From Candidatus Rokuibacteriota bacterium (lineage in GTDB: Bacteria > Methylomirabilota > Methylomirabilia > Rokubacteriales > CSP1-6): DNA of 64,000 nucleotides. Where the stretch lies: NCBI GenBank assembly GCA_003220265.1, contig QHRW01000112.1:1-64000 (forward strand), in the 5' to 3' direction. The translations under genes and the position numbers were made by a program. Below the pieces are notes generated by a model. That model ran no database searches and was not told the origin of the DNA. It was given only the letters and a program-made list of their open reading frames with translations. Of this stretch, positions 56,629 to 64,000 are shown piece by piece (the first letter of the stretch is position 1; each line of letters starts with the position of its first letter).

Positions 56629-58616
56629 TGCCCCCGCTCGTCGTGGGCGCCGTGCTCGTGTTCTGGGGGTGGCAGACCGGCGTGCCCGTCGTCGGCGTGG
56701 CGATGGCGGCGGCGCTGGAAGCGCGCACGCTCATCGCCTCGCGCTGGGAGCTCACGCGCAGCGACTTCAACCGCGCCTCCGACCTCAGCGCGGTGCTGCT
56801 CGTGCTGATGGGGATCTACCAGGCGATCGCCAACGACTCGTCGCGCGCGGTGACGGGCATCATCCAGTGGCTGCCGCTCATCGTCTTCCCCTTGATCGCG
56901 ACCCAGCTCTACAGCGCGGCCGGCCGCGTCGAGGTGGCGGTCTTCTTCTGGTCGCAGCGCACGCGGCCGGGCCCCACGCCGGCCGTGGACCTGGCGCCGG
57001 CGTACTTCGGCCTCTGCCTGCTCGCGGCCAGCACCGCCAACGCGCGGACCACCTTCTACGCCGGCCTGGTGTGCCTGTCCGCCGTCGCCCTCTGGCGCGT
57101 GCGCGGGCGGCGCGGCGTGCTCGCCTGGGGCGCGGCGCTGGTGGTGGCGATCGCGCTGGGCTGGGTCGGCCACGTCTGGCTGGCGGCCGGTCAGCGCGAG
57201 CTCGAGCGCCGCGCGCAGGCCTTCTTCCTCAACTGGATTCGTCGGGGGGACCTCGATCCCTATCGCAGCACGACCGCGCTGGGCGACCTCGGGGAGCTCA
57301 AGCTCTACGACACCATCGTGATGCGGATCGAGCCCGGCGCCGACACGCGCATGCCGATGCGGCTTCGCCAGGCGAGCTACAACGTCTACCACGGCCCGGC
57401 GTGGCTTGCCGTCGACGCGCCGTTCCGGCGCGTCCAGCCCGAAGCCGACGGGGCCACGTGGCTGCTGCGGCGCGACAGCGATCCTGCCGGGCGCGTGACG
57501 ATCGCCGCGTACCTCGCGCGCGGCCGCGGCCTGCTCGCGCTGCCCGGCGGCGCCACGCGGCTGGACGAGCTGATGGTCGTCGGCCTCTCGCAGAATCGCC
57601 TGCGCGGCGTGCGCGTCGAGGAAGGTCTCGGCCTCGTCACGTACACGGCACACTTCCCGCCCGGCGGCAGCGACGAGAGCCCGCCGAACGACGCCGACCT
57701 TCGGATCCCCGTGCTCGACGCCGGCCTGCTCGATGACGTGGTCCGCGGCCTCGGGCTGCGCGGCCGGGCGCCGGCGGACATCGTGAGCGCCGTGCACGCG
57801 CATTTTCGGGGGCCGTTCAGGTACTCGCGCTACCTCCCCGGCGCGCGTCCCGGCCGCAGCGCGCTGGAGGATTTCCTGCTGACGCGCCGAACCGGGCACT
57901 GCGAGTACTTCGCCACCGCCACGGTGCTCCTCCTGCGCGCCGCGGGCGTGCCGGCCCGCTACACGGTGGGCTACGCGGCCCACGAGTGGAGCAGCGTCGA
58001 GCGGCGGTGGATCGTGCGCGCGCGCGACGCGCACGCGTGGGCCGTCGCGTGGGTCGATGGCGCGTGGACCGAGGTCGACACCACGCCGCCCGACTGGATC
58101 GACGCGGAGGCCGGCGCGGAGTCGATGTGGCGGTGGCTCGGCGACGTGTGGGAGTGGGCCAAGTTCGGGGTCGCGCGCTGGCGCTGGAGCGAGCGCGAGG
58201 ATCGGCTGACCGGGAGCCTCGGCTGGCTGCTGATCCCGCTGAGCGCGATCCTCGTGTGGCGGCTGTGGGCGCGCCGCCGCATCGGCCGCGCGCGGGCCGC
58301 GGCGCCGGCGGCGGTGGGCGTGCCCGGCCGCGGCGACGATTCCGAGTTCTATGCCGTCGAGCGCCGCCTCAGCGAGCTGGGCTTTGCGCGCCCGCCGGCG
58401 GACCCGCTGCCCCGCTGGCTCGACGCCGTGCGCGAGGCGCCGCGGCCGGACGTGGCGACGGCGGCGCTGCCATCCCTGCTGGCGCTGCACTATCGCTACC
58501 GGTTCGATCCCGACGGGCTGACGGACGCGGAGCGAGGGCGGCTGCGCGCCGAAGCCGAGCGATGGCTCGCGGCCCACGCGTCAGTGCCAGCTTCGCCGCC
58601 CGCGGGAGCGCCTTGA
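56628..58616 (+). CDS. TgpA-type transglutaminase-like membrane protein
   Basis: 662 residues. Six or more helices at the N-terminus (LVVGAVLVFWGWQTGVPVVG and others), a periplasmic region, the transglutaminase core with the catalytic Cys in RTGHCEYFATATVLLLRAAG and His in ARDAHAWAVAW and Asp in TEVDTTP, a late helix (LGWLLIPLSAILVWRLWAR), and a C-terminal helical tail (DUF4129-like). Such proteins are found with MoxR and DUF58; the catalytic reaction is probably peptide cross-linking or cleavage outside the membrane. The start overlaps the DUF58 stop (TGATG). Confidence 0.9.
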   Translation: MPPLVVGAVLVFWGWQTGVPVVGVAMAAALEARTLIASRWELTRSDFNRASDLSAVLLVLMGIYQAIANDSSRAVTGIIQWLPLIVFPLIATQLYSAAGRVEVAVFFWSQRTRPGPTPAVDLAPAYFGLCLLAASTANARTTFYAGLVCLSAVALWRVRGRRGVLAWGAALVVAIALGWVGHVWLAAGQRELERRAQAFFLNWIRRGDLDPYRSTTALGDLGELKLYDTIVMRIEPGADTRMPMRLRQASYNVYHGPAWLAVDAPFRRVQPEADGATWLLRRDSDPAGRVTIAAYLARGRGLLALPGGATRLDELMVVGLSQNRLRGVRVEEGLGLVTYTAHFPPGGSDESPPNDADLRIPVLDAGLLDDVVRGLGLRGRAPADIVSAVHAHFRGPFRYSRYLPGARPGRSALEDFLLTRRTGHCEYFATATVLLLRAAGVPARYTVGYAAHEWSSVERRWIVRARDAHAWAVAWVDGAWTEVDTTPPDWIDAEAGAESMWRWLGDVWEWAKFGVARWRWSEREDRLTGSLGWLLIPLSAILVWRLWARRRIGRARAAAPAAVGVPGRGDDSEFYAVERRLSELGFARPPADPLPRWLDAVREAPRPDVATAALPSLLALHYRYRFDPDGLTDAERGRLRAEAERWLAAHASVPASPPAGAP

Positions 58617-58827
58617 TCGCGGCCTCGCGCCGGCTCGCCTGCGCGCGGTCGCGGCACGCCTCGATCCAGGCCAGCCGCACGGGGCGACGGGCGCGGGTAT
58701 ACTTCGACGCCGAGCCGGCGTTGTGCGCGTCCAGCCGTCGCGCGAGCGACGTGGTGATGCCCGCGTAGAGGGAGCCGTCGGCGCAGGCCAGGAGGTAGCA
58801 GAACCATCGCGCCGAGTCGATCCGCAT
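58369..58827 (-). CDS. GIY-YIG nuclease-domain protein
   Basis: 152 residues. The first 90 form a GIY-YIG domain (CYLLACADGSLYAGITTSLA, then NAGSASKYTRARRPVRLAW and EAAIKALPRAAKLAL) of the small UPF0213 type that usually has 80-100 residues. The remaining 60 are Arg/Pro-rich and encoded opposite the end of the transglutaminase gene, 248 bases of overlap; so this tail may not be conserved. It probably cuts DNA or RNA; its task is unknown. Confidence 0.72.
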   Translation of the reverse strand: MRIDSARWFCYLLACADGSLYAGITTSLARRLDAHNAGSASKYTRARRPVRLAWIEACRDRAQASRREAAIKALPRAAKLALTRGPRAIARLRRAAALAPRPSARRDRTGSDSAAPAGMAAPPSPRPAAAPRARRRASGAAGPPAGAQSPAR

Positions 58828-58940
58828 CCGTCGCCGATGCTAGCACCCTCGCCGCCGCCGACCTCGAAGCGCGGCGCGCGAGCCGCTTCCGCCACCGGCC
58901 CGGCCTCCGGGTCCGCAGCGCGCGCGCGGCCCTGGATTTC

Positions 58941-59687
58941 GTGGAGTCCGTCGGCGTGTGCTCCACGTTCTATTGCTTCCCCGAGGGCGTGGCCTGCCTG
59001 TGGGAGGCCGTGGTCGGCCGCGCGCGGCCGCGCTGGCCGAGGCGCTCCCACCACGACGACGGCGTGGGACTGACGTGGCGTCTCAAGGACGACCTGCCGG
59101 CGGCGCGCCGCGTGTACTACGGCAAGCTGCTGCGCGGACGGCCCGTGCTGGTCGCGCTCGATCTGTTCCCCGCCTTCTACGCGCTCGCGCGCGGCCGCCA
59201 GCGCGCGCGGGACTACACGACCGAATACGAGGCCGGCCGCCTGTCGCTCACCGCCAAGCGGCTGATGGACTCGCTCGTGCGCGAGCATCCGCAGTACACG
59301 CGCGAGCTCCGCGCCAACACGTTCCTGCTCGACCCCGGCCGCACGCGCGAGTTCGAGCGGGCGATGGCCGAGCTGCAGCAAGGCCTCTGGGTGGTGAAGA
59401 CGGAAGAGCGCTACGAGCCGACGTTCTCCTATCGCTGGGATCTCGTCGAGGCGTGGCTCCCCGAGCACGTCGCCGAGGGGCGGCGACTCACGCGCGCGGC
59501 CGCGCTGGACCGGCTGCTCGAGCGCTACGTGGCCGGGGCCACGTACGCGAGCCCGCGGCGCCTCGCGCGCCTGCTGGGCGTGCCGGACGCGGAGATCGCC
59601 GCCGCGGTGGCGCGCCTGACGCGGGCCCGCAAGCTGTTGCACACGACCGTTCCGGGCTGGCCCGGCACCTGGCTCGTGTCGCGCTGA
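58941..59687 (+). CDS. AlkZ-related winged-helix protein
   Basis: 248 residues. Segments CFPEGVACLWEAVVGRARPR, WRLKDDLPAARRVYYGKLL and PAFYALARGRQRARDYTTEY follow the pattern of AlkZ-related proteins, distant relatives of the YcaQ/AlkZ crosslink-repair glycosylases. The Q-x-Q-type catalytic motif of AlkZ is not seen. The frame remains open 180 bases upstream and its protein there (LEARRASRFRHRPGLRVRSA) looks coding, so GTG 58941 may cut off a real N-terminus that begins with a rare codon. Confidence 0.66.
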   Translation: MESVGVCSTFYCFPEGVACLWEAVVGRARPRWPRRSHHDDGVGLTWRLKDDLPAARRVYYGKLLRGRPVLVALDLFPAFYALARGRQRARDYTTEYEAGRLSLTAKRLMDSLVREHPQYTRELRANTFLLDPGRTREFERAMAELQQGLWVVKTEERYEPTFSYRWDLVEAWLPEHVAEGRRLTRAAALDRLLERYVAGATYASPRRLARLLGVPDAEIAAAVARLTRARKLLHTTVPGWPGTWLVSR

Positions 59688-59735
59688 GGTACAGGTCCGG
59701 GTCTGCAGGGCACGGCCGTTGCACCACATCGCGGC

Positions 59736-60881
59736 ATGTGGACCGCCGTCCGGCTGGTCGTGGTCGCGGCGTGGATGGCGGGGATCCTGGCCGGCTGCTC
59801 CGAGAAGACGCCGCCGGCGCCCACCGCGGTGCCGGTGGTCGTCGCGACGGCGGTCACGAAGCCGATGCCGGTGCGCGTGCAAGCGGTGGGCAACATCCTC
59901 GCCGCCGAGTCGGTCACCGTTCGCTCGCAGGTGACCGGCCAGCTCTCGGCGGTGCATTTCACCGAGGGGCAGGACGTCAAGCGCGGCCAGCTCCTGTTCA
60001 CCATCGATCCGCGCCCGTTCGAGACGCAGCTCCAGCAGGCGCAGGCCGAGCTGACGCGCGTGCTGGCCGCGGCGGAGTTCGCGCGGCGTGAGGCCGCGCG
60101 CTACCAGGAGCTCTTCAACCGCGGGCTCGTCGCCCGCTCGCAGTACGAGCAGGTGGCGAGCAACGCCGCGTCCGCCGAGGCCATGGCCCGCGCGGCGCGG
60201 GCCGCCGTGGACAACACGCGCCTGCAGCTCTCCTACACGGCGGTGCGGGCGCCGCTCGACGGCCGCAGCGGCCGCGTGCTCGTCGATCGCGGCAACCTCG
60301 TGCAGGCCAACGCCACGGACCTCCTGGTCATCAACCAGCTGCGCCCGATCGAGGCCAGCTTCGCCGTGCCCTCCGACTACCTCAACGAGATCCGCCGCCG
60401 GGCGGAACAGAATGAGCTGGAGGTCACCGCCACGCCGGCCGGCGATTCCACTCCGGCCGCCGGCCGCCTGACCTTCGTCGACAACCGCGTCGATCCCCAG
60501 ACGGGCACCATCCAGCTCAAGGCCACGTTCGCGAACGAGGACGCGCGGCTGTGGCCCGGGCAGTTCGTCACCGTCGTCGTCACGCTCGGCATCGAGCCGA
60601 ACGCGCTCGTGGTGCCGTCGGCGGCGGTCCAGGCAGGCCAGCAGGGCACCTACGTGTTCGTCGTCAAGCCGGACGGCACCGCGGACTTGCGGCCGGTGGC
60701 CGTGGCGCGGCAGGTCGCCGACGAGACGGTGCTGGCCAAGGGACTGAATCCGGGCGAGACCGTCGTGACCGACGGGCAGCTGCGCCTGGCGCCCGGCTTG
60801 CGCGTGGAGGTCCAGAGCCAGCCGCAGCCGTCGGCATCGCCGGCCATGCCGTCGCCTGCGACGCCGGCCGGAAAGCCGTGA
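59736..60881 (+). CDS. RND efflux periplasmic adaptor (lipoprotein)
   Basis: 381 residues. A lipoprotein signal ends at LAGC (Cys 21). The barrel-sandwich/biotinyl half is VTVRSQVTGQLSAVHFTEGQ, the hairpin coils QQAQAELTRVLAAAEFARRE and YTAVRAPLDGRSGRVLVDRG, and the C-terminal barrel QNEL to VVPSAAVQAGQQGTYVFVVK. It connects the inner-membrane pump downstream to an outer-membrane channel that is not in the window. GTGA overlap with the pump gene. Confidence 0.92.
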   Translation: MWTAVRLVVVAAWMAGILAGCSEKTPPAPTAVPVVVATAVTKPMPVRVQAVGNILAAESVTVRSQVTGQLSAVHFTEGQDVKRGQLLFTIDPRPFETQLQQAQAELTRVLAAAEFARREAARYQELFNRGLVARSQYEQVASNAASAEAMARAARAAVDNTRLQLSYTAVRAPLDGRSGRVLVDRGNLVQANATDLLVINQLRPIEASFAVPSDYLNEIRRRAEQNELEVTATPAGDSTPAAGRLTFVDNRVDPQTGTIQLKATFANEDARLWPGQFVTVVVTLGIEPNALVVPSAAVQAGQQGTYVFVVKPDGTADLRPVAVARQVADETVLAKGLNPGETVVTDGQLRLAPGLRVEVQSQPQPSASPAMPSPATPAGKP

Positions 60882-63800
60882 GCTTCACCGCGCTGTTCAT
60901 CCGGCGCGCGGTCATGACCACGCTGATCATGGCCGGCGTCCTGTTCTTCGGCCTGCTGGGCTACCGCGAGCTCCCGGTGAGCGACCTGCCCACCGTCGAT
61001 TTCCCGGCCATCACCGTGACCGCGGCGCTGCCCGGGGCCAGCCCGGCGACGATGGCCGCCTCGGTGGCGACGCCCCTCGAGCGGGCGTTCTCGTCGGTCG
61101 CCGGCATCGACACGATGACGTCGACCAGCACCGAGGGTCGCACGCAGATCTCCATCCTGTTCGCGCTCGACCGGGACATCGACGCCGCCGCCTCCGACGT
61201 GCAGGCGGCGATCGCCCAGGCCCAGCGCGACCTGCCTCCCGAGATGCCGACGCCGCCCTCGTTCCGCAAGGTGAACCCGGCCGACCAGCCGGTGATCTAC
61301 ATCGCGCTCAGCTCGGTGACGCTCCCGCTGTCGAAGGTGAACGAGTACGGCGACACGTTGATGGCCCAGCGCCTCTCGACGGTGTCGGGCGTCGCCGAGG
61401 TCCAGATCTACGGCGCCCAGAAGTACGCCGTCCGGATCCAGCTCGACCCGCGCCGCCTCGCCGCGCTCGGCCTGGGCGTCGACGACGTGGAGACGGCTGT
61501 CCGCGACGCCAATCCGAACCTGCCCACCGGCACGCTCGAGGGCCGGCGTCAGGCGTTCACGATCGAGGCGACCGGCCAGCTCCACGAGGCAGCCGCCTTC
61601 CGCCAGGTGGTGGTGGCCTATCGCAACGGCTCGCCCGTGCGCCTGTCGGATCTCGGCCGCGTCGTGGACGGCGTCCAGGACGACCGCGTGGCGAGCTGGT
61701 ACAACGGCACGCGCGCGGTGGTGCTGGCGATCAAGCGGCAGCCGGGCACCAACACCGTCCAGGTGGTGGACGGCATCAAGCGCGTGCTGCCGCAGCTCCG
61801 CTCGCAGATCCCCACCGCCGTCGCCGTGGACGTGCTCTACGACCGTTCGGAGGCCATCCGCGAGTCGGTCCGCGACGTGCAGCTCACGCTGGTGCTGGCC
61901 ATCGCCCTCGTGGTGCTGGTGATCTTCGTCTTCCTGCGCAACCTCTCGGCCACGATCATGCCGGCGGTGGCGGTGCCGCTGTCGATCGTCGGCACCTTCG
62001 GCGTCATGCGGACGCTCGGCTACAGCCTCGACAACCTCTCGCTGATGGCGTTGACGCTGTCGGTCGGCTTCGTCGTGGACGATGCCATCGTCGTGCTCGA
62101 GAACATCGTGCGCCACGAGGAGCAGGGCATGAGCCGGATGGAGGCGGCCCTGGCCGGCTCCCGGCAGATCGCCTTCACCGTGGTGTCGATCACGCTGTCG
62201 CTGGTGGCGGTCTTCATCCCCGTGCTGTTCATGGGCGGGATCCTCGGCCGCCTGCTGCGCGAGTTCGCGGTGACGATCGCGGTGGCGATCCTGATCTCGG
62301 GCGCGGTCTCGCTGACGCTGACGCCCATGCTGGCGAGCCGCTTCCTGAAGGCCGGCGCCGAGCGCCGCGGGCGGATCTTCCAGGCGAGCGAGCGCGCGTT
62401 CGAGGCGATGCTCGGCGCCTACCGGCGCACGCTCGACTGGAGCCTGCGGCGGCGCGGCCTCGTGCTGATCGTGTTCGCGTTGAGCCTGGCCGCCACCGCC
62501 GGCCTGCTCGTGCTGATCCCCAAGGGCTTCATCCCCAGCGAGGACACCGGCCGCATCGTCGCCTTCACCGAGGGGCCGCAAGACACCTCGTTCGAGGCGA
62601 TGGTGGAGCGCCAGCAGCAGGCGGCGGCGGTCGTCGCGGCCAACCCGGCCGTGGAGGCCGTCATGTCCACCGCCGGTGCCGGCGGTCCGGGCGGCAGCCG
62701 CAACAGCGGATTGCTGTTCGTGCGGCTCAAGCCACGCGGGGAACGGAAACGCGCCGACCAGGTGGTGGCCGAGCTCCGGCCCGCGCTGGCGCGCGTGCCC
62801 GGCATCCGCGTCTATCCGCAGGTGCCGGCCTCGATCTCGATCGGCGGCTCGCTGTCGAGCGGCCTCTACCAGTACACGCTGCGCAGCGCCGACCCGGCCA
62901 CGCTCTACGCCTGGGCGCCCCGGGTGGAGGAGCGGCTGCGCCGGGTCCCGGGACTGACCGACGTGAAGACCAGCCTGCAGGTGGCCAGCCCGCAGATCAG
63001 CGTGCAGATCGATCGCGAGCGCGCGGCCGCCGAGGGCGTCACCGCGCGGCAGATCGAGACGGCTCTCTACAGCGCGTACGGCTCGCGGCAGGTCTCCACC
63101 ATCTACACGCCGACCAACACGTACTGGGTGATCATGGAGATCCTGCCGGAGCTGGAGCCCGATGCGTCCGTCCTGCCGCTCGTGCACGTCACCGCCGGGC
63201 CCGGCAAGCTCGTCCCGCTCGGGGCCGTCGCGCGGCTCGAGCGCGGGGTGGGTCCGCTCTCGGTGGACCACGTGGGGCAGCTTCCCGCGGTGACGTTCTC
63301 GTTCAACCTGGCCTCCGGAGTGGCGCTGAGCGACGCCGTCCAGCGCATCCATGCGGCCGAGCGCGAGGTGGGGCTGCCGGCCAGCATCGTGACGAGCTTC
63401 CTCGGCGCCGCCCAGCAGTTCCAGCAGTCGGTGCAGGGGATGGCGATCCTGCTGCTGGTGGCGGTGGCCGTGATCTATCTCGTGCTCGGCATTCTCTACG
63501 AAAGCTTCGTGCACCCCCTGACGATCCTCTCGGGTCTGCCGGCGGCCGCCGTCGGCGCCCTGCTCACGCTGCTGGTCTTCGGCCGCGAGCTCGACATCTA
63601 TGGCGTGGTGGGCATGATCTTGTTGATCGGGATCGTCAAGAAGAACGCGATCATGCAGATCGACTTCGCGCTGGAGGCGCAGCGCGAGGGCCGCGATCCC
63701 GCCGCGGCGATCCGCGAGGGCGCGCTGGTGCGGTTCCGGCCGATCATGATGACGACGCTGGCCGCCATCGCCGGGGCGGTACCGATCGCGCTCGGCCTCG

Positions 63801-63994
63801 GCGCCGGCGGGCGTGCGCGCCAGCCCCTGGGCCTGGCGGTGGTGGGCGGCCTGCTGCTCTCGCAGCTCGTCACGCTGTACCTGACGCCAGTGCTTTTCCT
63901 CGCGTTCGGCGGGCTGAGCGCCCGGGTGATGCGGTTGCGCGCACGCCTGGCGTGGCGCCGACGTCCGGCGACGCGGCCGGCCGCCGGCGCGTAG
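60878..63994 (+). CDS. RND-family efflux pump, MdtB/MdtC-like
   Basis: 1038 residues, full length, 12 membrane helices and two large periplasmic loops. Hallmarks: FIRRAVMTTLIMAGVLFFGL first helix; the porter domain motifs PGASPATMAASVATPLERAF; the proton relay in GFVVDDAIVVLENI (paired Asp); RFRPIMMTTLAAIAGAVPIA near the end. It most resembles the MdtC/heavy-duty multidrug branch that exports amphipathic compounds. It starts at GTG 60878 and ends six bases before the window's end. Partner outer-membrane channel not seen. Confidence 0.93.
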   Translation: MSFTALFIRRAVMTTLIMAGVLFFGLLGYRELPVSDLPTVDFPAITVTAALPGASPATMAASVATPLERAFSSVAGIDTMTSTSTEGRTQISILFALDRDIDAAASDVQAAIAQAQRDLPPEMPTPPSFRKVNPADQPVIYIALSSVTLPLSKVNEYGDTLMAQRLSTVSGVAEVQIYGAQKYAVRIQLDPRRLAALGLGVDDVETAVRDANPNLPTGTLEGRRQAFTIEATGQLHEAAAFRQVVVAYRNGSPVRLSDLGRVVDGVQDDRVASWYNGTRAVVLAIKRQPGTNTVQVVDGIKRVLPQLRSQIPTAVAVDVLYDRSEAIRESVRDVQLTLVLAIALVVLVIFVFLRNLSATIMPAVAVPLSIVGTFGVMRTLGYSLDNLSLMALTLSVGFVVDDAIVVLENIVRHEEQGMSRMEAALAGSRQIAFTVVSITLSLVAVFIPVLFMGGILGRLLREFAVTIAVAILISGAVSLTLTPMLASRFLKAGAERRGRIFQASERAFEAMLGAYRRTLDWSLRRRGLVLIVFALSLAATAGLLVLIPKGFIPSEDTGRIVAFTEGPQDTSFEAMVERQQQAAAVVAANPAVEAVMSTAGAGGPGGSRNSGLLFVRLKPRGERKRADQVVAELRPALARVPGIRVYPQVPASISIGGSLSSGLYQYTLRSADPATLYAWAPRVEERLRRVPGLTDVKTSLQVASPQISVQIDRERAAAEGVTARQIETALYSAYGSRQVSTIYTPTNTYWVIMEILPELEPDASVLPLVHVTAGPGKLVPLGAVARLERGVGPLSVDHVGQLPAVTFSFNLASGVALSDAVQRIHAAEREVGLPASIVTSFLGAAQQFQQSVQGMAILLLVAVAVIYLVLGILYESFVHPLTILSGLPAAAVGALLTLLVFGRELDIYGVVGMILLIGIVKKNAIMQIDFALEAQREGRDPAAAIREGALVRFRPIMMTTLAAIAGAVPIALGLGAGGRARQPLGLAVVGGLLLSQLVTLYLTPVLFLAFGGLSARVMRLRARLAWRRRPATRPAAGA

Positions 63995-64000
63995 TTCTAC

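Noticed and set aside
58369-58560. C-terminal 60 residues of the GIY-YIG protein as a functional domain
   Set aside because: They are Arg/Pro-rich and antisense to the transglutaminase gene; more likely a read-through tail.
60650-63514. 954-codon minus-strand frame opposite the RND pump
   Set aside because: Antisense shadow with His/Arg/Asp-rich composition, while the pump is unmistakable.

Overview
The window is about 64 kb of very GC-rich bacterial chromosome with densely packed genes and many 4-base ATGA or GTGA stop/start overlaps. The mix of genes (peptide ABC transport, SDRs, DapA- and HpaI-type aldolases, OPT and RND transporters, type IV pilus retraction ATPases, a selenocysteine-type redoxin) fits an uncultured soil or subsurface lineage such as Candidatus Rokubacteria/Methylomirabilota. 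That placement is inference from gene content and style; there is no rRNA or other marker here, and I see no tRNA, CRISPR array, transposase or prophage.

Layout. 1-5.7 kb: the 3' end of a peptide-type ABC uptake operon (solute-binding protein, two permeases), a creatininase-family hydrolase, an alpha/beta hydrolase with a Cys in the nucleophile position, and an MFS carrier. 5.7-8.8 kb: a Cache-HAMP sensor coupled to a DUF4388-like protein, then a XRE-cupin regulator with a palindrome over its own promoter and start, and a GNAT enzyme. 8.8-10.9 kb: a regulator, fatty acid desaturase and small-protein operon behind an AT-rich promoter with tandem operator-like repeats, facing a divergent paralogue of the small protein. 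10.9-24.1 kb: MBL hydrolase, a LigD-type primase-polymerase fused to a degenerate ligase domain, a Zn-dehydrogenase, an OPT transporter, RidA, a hybrid histidine kinase, a DEAD-box helicase, a DksA-type zinc-finger protein and a PanE-like reductase.

24-34 kb is catabolic: DapA-like lyase plus TPP enzyme, HpaI-type aldolase, Nudix, two SDRs, and a redoxin whose active-site cysteine codon is TGA, followed 14 bases later by a SECIS-like hairpin. I read this as a selenoprotein of 354 residues. 34-41 kb is a coherent accessory cluster: SPFH protein with zinc ribbons, two DUF4178 proteins, a 41-bp tandem repeat array, a small membrane protein, DUF350, a membrane-anchored spermidine-synthase-like enzyme and a Tat-type FAD amine oxidase. 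It suggests a membrane-associated polyamine-like modification system, but its chemistry is not established here.

41-52.7 kb: two coupled membrane proteins of unknown role, GNAT, M20 peptidase, an M15-like peptidase, a sugar-phosphate mutarotase, a Cys-cluster protein, then pilT, a second pilT/pilU and a receiver-like protein, and a large unknown protein. 53-58.6 kb: two MlaC-like periplasmic proteins, MoxR ATPase, DUF58 and a TgpA-type transglutaminase. The end holds a GIY-YIG protein, an AlkZ-related protein and an RND efflux pair.

Two themes cut across the regions. A two-hairpin GC-rich element of about 75 bp occurs four times, once inside a gene and once supplying a gene's start codon. 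Several genes have TTGAC-type promoters whose -10 box ends only 7-9 bases before the start codon and have no Shine-Dalgarno sequence, which suggests leaderless transcripts.
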